Source of the DNA: Caprella mutica
Taxonomy: Eukaryota > Arthropoda > Malacostraca > Amphipoda > Caprellidae
NCBI GenBank assembly: GCA_947561585.1
Contig: CANNZV010000930.1
Coordinates: 85,657-149,656, forward strand
Length of the DNA stretch: 64,000 nt
Direction: 5' to 3'
The stretch's first letter is position 1, and each line of letters begins with the position of its first letter. The notes beneath the pieces were generated by a model that was not told the DNA's origin, ran no database searches, and worked only from the letters and a program-made list of their open reading frames with translations. The translations under genes and the position numbers were made by a program. Of this stretch, positions 32,801 through 44,400 are shown piece after piece.

Positions 32801-34840
32801 TCGGACGTTTCGTTATTAGAACGTTTCGTTACCAAAGTTTTATTACCGAATGTTTCGTTACCGAAAGTTTCGTAACTAGGACGTTTCGTTAGCAAACCTT
32901 TTGTTACTGGGACATTTTGTTACTGGACGTTTCGTTACTGGACGTTTCGTTACTGGATGTTTCGTTACTGGACGTTTCGTTACTGGACATTCCGGTAATG
33001 GACGCTTCGTTAGCAGACATTTACTTACCAGACGTTTCGTTACTATACTTTTCGTTACCGGTTATTTCGTTACTATAGGACGTTTCCTTACCGGCCGTTT
33101 CGTTACCGGACGTTTCGTTACCGGAAGTTTCGTTACCGGAAATTTCATTGTTAGGACGTTTCGTTGCTAGGATGTTTCGTTACCGGACGTTTAGTTACCA
33201 GAAAATTCATTACAAGGACGTGTCGTTACTGGTCCTTCGTTACTAGGACGTCTCGTTACCGGGCATATGGTTAATGGACGTTTCATTACTAGGACGTTTC
33301 GTTACTAGGACGTTTCGTTACTAGGACGTTTCGTTACTAGGACGTTTCGTTACTAAGAAGTTTCGTTATTGGTCATTTCGTTACATGGACGTTTGGTTAC
33401 CGGATGTTTCCTTACAGGGCATTTCGTTAACGGAGCTTTCGTTACCGGAAGTTTCGTTATTAGGACGCTTCGTTACCAAATGTTTCCTAACTAAGACGTT
33501 TCGTTACTAGGACGTTTCGTTACTAGGACGTTTCGTAATTAGAACGTTTTGTTACCGGACGTTTCGTTATCGAATGTTTCGTTACCGAAAGTTTCGTAAC
33601 TAGGACGTTTCGCTACCAGACCTTCTGTTACTGGGACATTTCGTTACCGGTCATTTCGTTACCAGGCGTTTTGTTACCGGACGTTGCGTTGCCGGATGTT
33701 CCGTTACCGGTCGTATCATTGCCGGACATTTCGTTACTGGGACGTTACGTTACCAGGATGTTTTGTTACTGGATGTTTCGTCTTTGGACGTTTCGTTACT
33801 GGACATTTCGTTACTGGACGTTCCGGTAATGGACGCTTCGTTACCGGACATTTACTTACCAGACATTTTGTTAGAGGAAGTTTCGATACTGGAAATTTCA
33901 TTTTTAGGACGTATCGTAACTAGGAAGTTTCGTTACTGGACGCTTAGTTACCGGAAAATTCATGACAAGGACGTCTCGTTACCGGACATATAGTAATTGG
34001 ACGTTTTGTTACTAGGACTTTTTGTTACCAGTCGTTTCGTTACTAAAACGATTCGTTACCGGTTGTTTCGTTACTAGGACGTTTCGTTATCGGATGTTTC
34101 GTTACAGGGCATTTCGTTACCGGATGTTTCGTTATTAGGATGTTTCGTTACCAAATGTTTCGTTATTAAGACGTTTCGTTTTTAGGACGTTTTGTTACTA
34201 GGACGTTTCGTTATTGGGACGTTTCGTTATTGGGACGTTTCGTTATTGGGACGTTTCGTTATTGGGACGTTTCGTTACTAGGACGTTTCGTTATCAGGCC
34301 GTTTTGTTACTAGGACGTTTCGTTACTAGGAAGTTTCGTTATTATGACGTTTCGTTACTCGGACGTTTTGTTATTAGAACGTTTCGTCACCGGACGTTTG
34401 GTTGCCGAAAGTTTCGTAACTAGGACGTTTCGTTACCAGACCTTTTGTTACTAGGACATTTCGCTACCGGTCGTTTGGTTACAAGGCGTTCGTTACCGGT
34501 CGTTTCGTTACCGGGCGTTTCGTTACCGGGCGTTTCATTACTAGGACGTTTCATTACTAGGACGTTTCGTTACTCGGACGTTTCGTTTCGTTATTAGAAC
34601 GTTTCGTTACCGGACGTTTTGTTACCGAATGTTCCGTTACCGAAAGTTTCGTAACTAAGACGTTTTGTTACCAGACCTTTTGTTACTAGGACATTTCATT
34701 ACCTGACGTTTCGTTACCGGACGTTTCGATAGTGGGACGATTCGTTACTGGGACGATTCGGTACTAGAATGTTTCGTTACCGGACGTTTCGTTAGCGGAC
34801 GTTTTGTTATTGGACAATTCGTTACCGGACGTTTGCATAT
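26816..34840. repeat. Giant 8-kb minisatellite, unit GTTTCGTTACCGGAC (15-16 bp)
   Basis: Roughly 500 units. The two main variants are ACGTTTCGTTACCGG (15 bp) and ACGTTTCGTTACTAGG (16 bp). A nearly homogeneous run of GTTTCGTTACCAGAC occupies about 28325-28615. Higher-order structure is present: a block containing GTTACCAGAAAATTCATTAC recurs near 29.4, 29.7, 30.4, 31.4, 31.9, 32.2, 33.2 and 33.9 kb, usually preceded by GGAAATTTCATTGTT. GGACATTCCGGTAATGGACG recurs near 30.2 and 33.0 kb. Open frames exist only where units are 15 bp; 16-bp units break them. No coding function is supported. Confidence 0.95.
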
Positions 34841-35430
34841 TGTGCTCGTGGTTCCTGGCAAAAAAAAGAAGATTTTTTTGACACTATTTTTACTTTAATT
34901 TATTGTACAAGAAATCAAATCTAAATATGAAAAATCATCTAACTATTGTTATATTTTATATAACAATTCCATTCCAATAATCTGTTGATCTCTTCAAGCC
35001 TCTGGGTAAACTTCGTCAGTTACTATTAATAAGTCAATCCTACTATTTTAATATCCTTTTTATTATATTTATTTATTTCAAATGTCTATGATACCACATT
35101 ATAAATATTCAATAAAACTACAGAAGGGGAAGTACAACTTCGACGATCTCAGTTGAAACCAGTGCAACTTTACCAGAATGTTTCAAAGAATGTTTTATAA
35201 CATATGCTAACTCCCACTTACCTAGTACTGTGAGTGTCCGATAGTCGAGTAGATACTTTAATTTGAACTTGAGATCTACTCAATATCTGATGTCATCAAA
35301 TTTGAATTGACTTCACCAAACATAAATTCCAAGAAACTGAAAAGGAAAAACAATGATTCTTAATCACAATAATCTATTGCAGATAATTTCATATTATTTT
35401 TCTCCAAAGAATTATTAAATTCCTCATTAC
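34841..35430. other. Flank between satellite and second gene
   Basis: AT-rich. One copy of the dispersed phrase TACTGTGAGTGTCCGA (near 35226) also occurs around the Ig-exon duplication. A missing first exon or promoter of the plus-strand gene could be here, but none was identified. Confidence 0.4.
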
Positions 35431-35433
35431 AAG

Positions 35434-35475
35434 ATGTTTACCATATTGCTCAGACTGTTGATGATCCAAATGGCG
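35434..35475 (+). CDS. Cys-rich gene, first visible exon (frame uncertain)
   Basis: Bounded by CTCATTACAAG and a GTAAGT donor. In phase 1 it reads VYHIAQTVDDPNG. In phase 0 it begins with ATG and reads MFTILLRLLMIQMA, which would start a signal peptide continued by the next exon. Both are compatible with the following exon. Confidence 0.5.
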
Positions 35476-38400
35476 GTAAGTTATTGCATTCTTTCAAATA
35501 CCACGAGATTTCTGATGTCAATCCTTTCGATAGTAATTAATTACATTCATTTTTCAGATCCAGTTTTCTTTGACGGTTGTTCTGGAAGGTCGAACGTCCC
35601 ACTACGTAAGTGATAATCAGTTCGTTTAACAACGCTTCTGTTCATATTAAATTTGCATCTCATTAATTGCGCATTTTACTGTATAAACTTCATGTAAGTT
35701 TTGATGAATTGTTTTGCAATCAATCATAAATGAATTGTCTATTTATTTTTAGGTGAACTTGTTAGATTCGCCTGTTGTGGATCCCAGCGCTAAACGTATA
35801 ACCTGTCCAGTGTATAGCATACGACCAGCCGATAACGCTACAAAATTCATTAAATATGCAGCCTCGCAGGCTCAGTACGCTGTCATTGGCGATTGGGAAG
35901 AGAGAACAAATGCTCTTACATTTAAAGATTGCGCATCGGCAGCAGCAACAAACGGTTGGTAATATAAGCACTTCAGATAAATCAAATTGTGGCGATGATA
36001 TTGTATTGTATTAAATTCTAGCTAACATTTACCTTCAATTATCTAAACAGAAGATAAGATGTTCCTGTTTGACGATGGAGCTTGTACTACTTCAAAAACT
36101 CTTTTCGTTCGTTTGCCTGAAACTTGCGGAGACGAAAATGCTGTTATTGTCTACATGGTTGAATCACCCCGTAAGTAAATTTATAGTAAATGCTTTAAGT
36201 ATTACAATAGTTTATATGATAATGATATTTGATAGTTGTTCCAACCGTTCACTGCATGCTTAATTTACAATACAAAGATTAATTAACTAAGATAGTTTAA
36301 AACCTTGAAATGTTGATTCATCAACTGCACAATCTATAAGATTACCAATAACTTTGTTATCTGCAAATTGACCAATGAAGATGCTAATACGAAGCCAGTG
36401 CTTTAAATAGTTATTACCTATAAATTCAATGGTTACAATATAGTCCATATATTAATATTTGATGGGCATCAGAGATACTTCAAATGTCAATCCAAAATCA
36501 TATTAACTTATTTGTTAAACTTCTCCCCATTAAAAAAGTCTCGATTTGAGATGTTAATTCCGTTGTTCCATTTTAACAGAAATTGGCTGTGCCGGTGAAT
36601 ACATCTGGTGGGAAAATGATGCAGACGTAAATGGTACATTTTGCGATGCGCCTGCCGACGTGCAGTTCACTTGCTACAATGGGATAATCTCTGGATGTGA
36701 GTAAGAATTATTTTAGCATCTAGTAGTTTCGATAATCTTGTACCTTTATCGTCAACCATATCATTATATCTCTTTGCGGACTAATCAATCAGAATAGTAT
36801 ATCCTGTGGTGAAGAATCAACAATTAAATAAAAAAAATATCCAAATATTATCAAAATTATTAAAACCTTTTTTGTTACAAAAGAAAAACAATCCTTCGGA
36901 GAAGAATGATAAGAAAATCTAAAATATTCGAATTGTAAATTTATGCATTTTTTGACGAAAATAAACAGTGATCTGCGTAGAATTCCAAACTGAGATATAA
37001 TTATATTTGGGCACAAAGCATATGTAGTAAATCCAGAAATTTCTGATTTAGTAGCAGTAACAATAATTTCTTTGCAAAGATTTTTTCGAGTTCAATTATT
37101 TGATATTTATTGCGTGGTAAATAATATGTTAGCAGTATAATGTATCTTATTTATTTTAATAATAATGTGAAATACAAATAATTTAAATAAGAAATCCATC
37201 TATAATAAAAATTTTATTCATCAAATGAAAATAAAAATACTGATATATATTCAGTGGACATCATTTTTTTTTTATTTAATAGATGACTATCGAAACGTTG
37301 CCAAGACTACGGATAGGCTTTTATCAAATTTAATGTACTATATTTTTATGTCTCTAGTATTATATACCTTTAACATATCTAAACCACATGTCTTCGGTGA
37401 GTTAACCGAAGATTGTTTCACTATCAAATCTCAATTACAAATTCAATTATATATACTATTTAAACGTAAATTATGCAGCGAATTGTCCGGCGGCGAGTTG
37501 GCCGCGTGGTGAATTGTCCGGTCACCGTGCATATAATCTATTACTTCGACCTAAAAAGGAGTGTACGGCCCTTAAAGGGCCGTACACATGCAGGTTTTTT
37601 TAAGTCTCCACCAGACTTTTTGCTAATCTCCTCCTATTTTTTCACGAGAATATAAGAAAAAAAAACATAAAATTGTTATTTATTTCAGTTGTTATCCATG
37701 ATACCTGCAGGTATCACGGGTACTAACTGAAATAAATAATAATTATATAGTTTTTTAAAATTTTATTTATTAGAAAATTTTATATCTGAAATAAGTTCAA
37801 CCCAATTGAAAATAGGAGAAGGTTCGAGGCAGCGGTTAAGTCGATCGGGGTTGGCACTACGGCAGCCAGGGAGCAGCGAGAGCGCAGCGTGGGAGCCAAA
37901 CTGACCGCTTTATGGAATAATTCTACTCCGGTGAAACATGCTCAGAACTACAATGAGCAACTGCTCCTATTTGATTAGCACGCTGCCTAACTGTAGATAC
38001 TCGGCCCTTAGCCAAATCTGCTATAATAGTAATATAATATTACAGTCGTAGCTAGGGTCCACGCATCCGCAGTTAGACAGCGCGCTAAGCAAATAAGAGC
38101 AGGTGATCACAGTAGTTCGGCGCAATTACGCCTGAGTAGAATTAGCCTCCAAAGGGGTCAGTTTGGCCACCACGCTGCGCTCTCGCTGCTCCCTGACTGC
38201 CGTGATGACTACCCCGACGGCTTAACCGATGCCTCGAACCTGCTCCTATTTTCACTTGGGGACATGTGGTGATATGTTGTTTAGAACTAGCCTCCATTTT
38301 TTCCTAAGGCATTACGTCTTAGTACTAAAAAATAGGGTGTCCGGTCAATTGATCCCCGGTCAAGAGATCCCCGGTTATTAGATCCTCGTTCAATTGGTCT

Positions 38401-41400
38401 CCGTAGCATTTGATCCCCGATCAATTGATTCCCAGTTACATTTTTTTTTTGCTAATACATATTGTATACTTAGCATACCATGATTTATTACGATCTTATT
38501 TCTATATAAAAACTGGCATCTATTATTTAAATAATATATAAAACTTGTGAAACGAATGACATATACTATTTATATATTAAATTTTATATATAATAGAAAA
38601 TTAAAAAAATTGAAACACCTATAGAACTGATTACAGCAATAAAATATATTTTAATTACAAATAATTTACATTTACTACTAGTCAGAAAAAAGCTTACAGG
38701 TGATAAGAAATATTTACCTGCTATTAATTGGTTCATTCGCAAGCTAAGAGAATATACCTAACTTTCAGTTAAGCTGTTTTCTCTGAAACAATTACAGACG
38801 CATATATAATCCAGATCTTGGAGATGAAACAGATTGAAAATAATTTTATGGTAAATGCTATACCTAAATTATTTTCCATATAATTATTTTTGTCTATCCC
38901 ACCCGCATGATTATATTGTTTGTAATAGTTACGGCAAGAACAACTAACTGGAAACTACCAACAAAATTGAAAAAAGTTACTCTTTGATTAGTTTCTATAC
39001 CAGCAGAAATAATTACGAGACATGTTCCTGATTTATTTGACTTTTATATTTAATTTCATCATTGAATATTTTATTGTTGCCAGAATGTAAATTTGAGAGC
39101 TTAATTGTTACTTATTTGAATAAAAAAAGTTTATTTTTTTGTTTTTACCCTTAATAATTAGTTTCTTTAAAAAAACTTAGTCGATTGTTATAAGCTATAT
39201 AGTAGATAATATATAAACCAATGATAAAGGAATTCTAGGTGTATAAACGGAAATATAACTGGGAATCAAATGACCGGGTATTAAATGGTACGGGGATCTA
39301 ATGACCGGGGATCAAATTACCGTGAATCAAATTACCGTGAATCTAATGACCGGGAATCAAATGGTACGGGGCTCTAATGACCGGGAATCAAATGAACCCA
39401 AATTTTTTTTTGTAAAGCAATGAACTCATTTTTACTATACAAAACAAAAACAAATTGATAACTTGTGACGGAAATTATAATTCTAGATTATTTTATGATT
39501 TTTCCTATCAAATTTGAGTTTACATGTACTGTCTTTAAACTAAACTAAATAATTATCTTTTATCATCTTTTATCTAATTTCAGTTTACCTTGGAACTAGT
39601 ACAGTGTATTTTAGTTTGGAAGAAGGGTGCTACAATGTCTATTTCGCCGGATCAGTGATGGCACACAGCTCGCATGGGGCAGATTGTTCCGGAAGAGGAA
39701 GGGATTCATGCGTACCGGCAGATGCAGCAAGCAGACCTGCATTCAATCAAAATTTGAAAGGTCAGTAAATATTTTTTCACATATGTCACGTACACAAAGC
39801 ATTTCTATTGCATTTATTATGTCTTTTTAATATACTGATTTCATGTGAATTATTTACTATTTTTAGGGTACAATATCAATCAAAAAGAGACTTAGGAAGT
39901 GGCTAAGTGACTTCGATGCTAGTGTAGCTTAGGTCTTACATTATTGTAAAATTAGAAAAAGTTCGGCTACTGGTCCGGTTGGTGTGAGGTGGTTAGGTAC
40001 TGGTTCGGTACTGTAGGCACAGGTTAGGTACTGGTTCGGTACTGTTAGGTACTGGCTAGGTGCCCAATACTATGCAAATAAATGAGAACTCGTACCACTC
40101 TCCTAAGGCATCTCATTCAATGCAAATTCTGTATTGGAATAACGATGTTATATGAAATTAGGATTATTCTATCGTAATTTTCAATCTTGTCATCATAAAT
40201 ACAGTTCGAACACAAACAATGTTGAACAAATATGAAGTGAAACTTTTATAAAGTGTAGGGATTAGTTTCTTCCATCTGTATATCCAGGGTGTAACATCGA
40301 AGTGTTCTACATTTAAAACTTCAATAACTTCCTTAATATAAGTTCAATTTTAATTCTGTTTCATTCGTTTAATAGGATCTCAAAACTTTGGACTATTCTT
40401 CTTTAAATACGTTTTTATGTTATTCAGTATAGGGAATCTTAAGGATTCGTTTGGCAAAAACGACTATGCATTAAGAAAGACAGACATTTGCTGGAGAGAT
40501 GTTAGGCGTGATTTTGCATTCATAGGATTTCCTTCAGTTTCTGGAGATGAGGTTTTCTGGTGAAGCACATTTCCATATCCACGGTAGAGTGAACACTCAC
40601 AGTTGTCGTTACTGGTGCACGACTTAACGTCATTGGACGGCAGAGAAGCCTCTTTATTCACTTTGAACAACTGCGTGGGCGACCATGTGGGTTTGGAAAA
40701 TTTTCAGCCCATTTTTAATTTTTTACAAATGTTAATGGTGACAATGATCTCTATTCAGTCCACTTTTACTTTTTACCTGCTTTTTCGATTTTACTAAATT
40801 CAGAAACGTTTGTCTTGATGCTAGATGGGACCACACCTCACTGGCCAAAAACTGTCAGACAGTGAGACAGTATTTCTTGGACAGACGTGAGGCAGTTGAA
40901 TAAAGAACTGTCAGACAGTGAGACAGTATTTGTTTGGACAGACGTGAGGCAGTTAAATAAATAACTGTCAGACAGTGAGACAGTATTTGTTTGGACAGAC
41001 GTGAGATAGAACTGTCAGACAGTGAGACAGTATTTATTTGGACAGACGTGAGGCAGTTAAATAAATAACTGTCAGACAGTGAGACAGTATTTGTTTGGAC
41101 AGACGTGAGGCAGTTAAATAAATAACTGTCAGACAGTGAGACAGTATTTATTTGGACAGACGTGAGGCAGTTAAATAAATAACTGTCAGACAGTGAGACA
41201 GTATTTGTTTGGACAGACGTGAGGCAGTTGAATAAAGAACTGTCAGACAGTGAGACAGTATTTGTTTGGACAGACGTGAGACAGTTAAATAAAGAACTGT
41301 CAGACAGTGAGACAGTATTTGTTTGGACAGACGTGAGGCAGTTGAATAAAGAACTATCAGACAGTGGCTGACAGAAAAGTGCATGAGAAACAGGAGGATA

Positions 41401-44400
41401 GGAAGAGATTCAGATGGCAACATGAACATTGAGTGTTTGCCAAGATCACCTGATCCTACACCTTGTGATTTCTTTCTATTGAAATTGTTCGAGAGTAATG
41501 CATATTCCACCCAGTGATATCAAAGAGTTGAAGAACAGAATATGTCGAATATTTGCAGAATTAACTTTGAAAATGGAGCATAGAGCTATGGTTTCATTTC
41601 ATAGAGCACTAGGAATTTTCCCCGCCAGAACTTTTCCCCGCCAGGTTTTTTCCCTGCCAGCTCAAGAACTTTTCACCGCCAGGACTTTTCCCCGCCAGAA
41701 CTTTTCCCCGCCAGGTTTTTTCCCTGCCAGCTCAAGAACTTTTCACCGCCAGGACTTTTCACTGCCAGGACTTTACCCCACCTGGCCTTTTCCCCGCCAG
41801 GTCTTTTCCCTTCCAAGACTTTTCCCCGCCAAGACTTTTCACTCACAGGACTTTTCACCCCAGGACTTTTCACCGCCAGGACTTTTCACCGCCAGGACTT
41901 TTCACCGCCAGGACTTTTCACCCCCAGGACTTTTCACCCCCAGGACTTTTCACCCCAGGACTTTTCACCGCCAGGACTTTTCACCGCCAGGACTTTTCAC
42001 CACCAGAATTTTTCACCCCCAGGACCTTTCACATCCAGGGCTTTTCACCTCCAGGACTTTTCACCTCCAGGACTTTTCACCTCCAGGACTTTTCACCGCC
42101 AGTCTTTTCCCCGCCAGGTCTTTTCACCGCCTGAACTTTTCACCTCCGGGACTTTTCACCGCCAGGATTTTTCACCCCCATGACTTTTCACCTCAGGACT
42201 TTTCACCTCCAGGACTTTTCACCTCCAGGACTTTTCACCTCCAGGACTTTTCACCCCCATGACTTTTCACCCCAGGACTTTTTACACCAGGACTTTTCAC
42301 CTCCAGGACTTTTCACCTCCAGGTTTTTTCCCCTCCAGGTTTTTCCCCGCCAGGACTTTTCCTCTCCAGGACTTTTCACCCCCAGGACTTTTCACAGCTA
42401 GGATTTTCCACCTCCAGGACTTTTCTCCGCCAGTCTTTTCCCTGCCAGGTCTTTTCACCTTCAGGACTTTTCACCTTCAGGACTTTTCACCTTCAGGACT
42501 TTTCACCGCCAGTCTTTTCACCTCCAGTCTTTTCACCTCCAGTCTTTTCACCGCCAGGACTTTTCACCGCCAGTCTTTTCCCTGCCAGGTCTTTTCACCT
42601 CCAGGACTTTTCACCGCCAGGACTTTTCACCGCCAGGACTTTCCACCTCCAGGACTTTTCACCGCCAGTCTTTTCCCTGCCAGGTCTTTTCACCTTCAGG
42701 ACTTTTCACCGCCAGTCTTTTCACCTCCAGTCTTTTCACCGCCAGGACTTTTCACCGCCAGTTTTTTCCCTGCCAGGTCTTTTCACCGCCAGGACTTTTC
42801 ACCGCCAGTTTTTTCCCTGCCAGGGCTTTTCAGCTCCAGGGCTTTTCACCGCCAGTCTTTTCACCTCCAGTCTTTTCACCGCCAAGACTTTTCACCGCCA
42901 GTCTTTTCCCTGCCAGGTCTTTTCACCGCCAGGACTTTTCACCGCCAGTCTTTTCACCTCCAGTCTTTTCACCGCCAGGACTTTTCACCGCCAGTCTTTT
43001 CCCTGCCAGGTCTTTTCACCGCCAGGACTTTTCACCGCCAGTTTTTTCCCTGCCAGGGCTTTTCAGCTCCAGGGCTTTTCACCGCCAGTCTTTTCACCTC
43101 CAGTCTTTTCACCGCCAAGACTTTTCACCGCCAGTCTTTTCCCTGCCAGGTCTTTTCACCGCCAGGACTTTTCACCGCCAGTCTTTTCCCTGCCAGGGCT
43201 TTTCACCTCCAGGACTTTTCACCGCCAGTCTTTTCACCTCCAGGACCTTCCACCTCCAGGTCTTTTCACCGCCAGTCTTTTCCTGCCAGGTCTTTTCACC
43301 GCCAGTCTTTTCCCTGCCAGGGCTTTTCACCTCCAGGACTTTTCACCGCCAGTCTTTTCACCTCCAGGACCTTCCACCTCCAGGTCTTTTCACTGCCAGT
43401 CTTTTCACCGCCAGTCTTTTCCTGCCAGGTCTTTTCACCTCCAGGACTTTTCACCGCCAGGATTTTTCACCTCCAGGACTTTTCACCGCCAGGACTTTTC
43501 ACCGCCAGGACTTTTCACCGCCAGTTTTTTCCCTGCCAGGGCTTTTCAGCTCCAGGGCTTTTCACCGCCAGTCTTTTCACCTCCAGTCTTTTCACCGCCA
43601 AGACTTTTCACCGCCAGTCTTTTCCCTGCCAGGTCTTTTCACCGCCAGGACTTTTCACCGCCAGTCTTTTCCCTGCCAGGGCTTTTCACCTCCAGGACTT
43701 TTCACCGCCAGTCTTTTCACCTCCAGGACCTTCCACCTCCAGGTCTTTTCACCGCCAGTCTTTTCCTGCCAGGTCTTTTCACCGCCAGTCTTTTCCCTGC
43801 CAGGGCTTTTCACCTCCAGGACTTTTCACCGCCAGGACTTTTCACCGCCAGTTTTTTCCCTGCCAGGGCTTTTCAGCTCCAGGGCTTTTCACCGCCAGTC
43901 TTTTCACCTCCAGTCTTTTCACCGCCAAGACTTTTCACCGCCAGTCTTTTCCCTGCCAGGTCTTTTCACCGCCAGGACTTTTCACCGCCAGTCTTTTCCC
44001 TGCCAGGGCTTTTCACCTCCAGGTCTTTTCACCGCCAGTCTTTTCCTGCCAGGTCTTTTCACCTCCAGGACTTTTCACCGCCAGGATTTTTCACCTCCAG
44101 GACTTTTCACCGCCAGGACTTTTCACCGCCGAATAAAATATCAGTAATTAGGCTACTGAGGTATAATTTTGATAAAACAAAACAAAAAGAAATCAAATGA
44201 AGATGCGTTTTATTTACAGAATTTGATTCCCGTATGTGCCTATAATTATAGTCCGTTTGATTTTAAGACTGTGTCTTCGTATTTTCGCATATAATTAAGA
44301 GATGCTACAAAGTACAAACATTATTGCAATACTAAGGGATTGGGAAATGTCGCAAGGTATTCTAAGCAGCTTCGATTTATTCAGTTATTCTAACTGTATA

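Noticed and set aside
26816..34840. CRISPR-like array
   Set aside because: Units are contiguous with no unique spacers, and the context is an animal genome.
37820..37900. tRNA-like GGTTCGAGGC box
   Set aside because: No cloverleaf; the segment is an arm of a foldback element.
42259..44136. 625-codon open frame in the GGACTTTTCACC array
   Set aside because: Open only because of unit periodicity. No homology, splice signals or gene-like composition; shorter open frames also occur in the same array in another frame and on the other strand.
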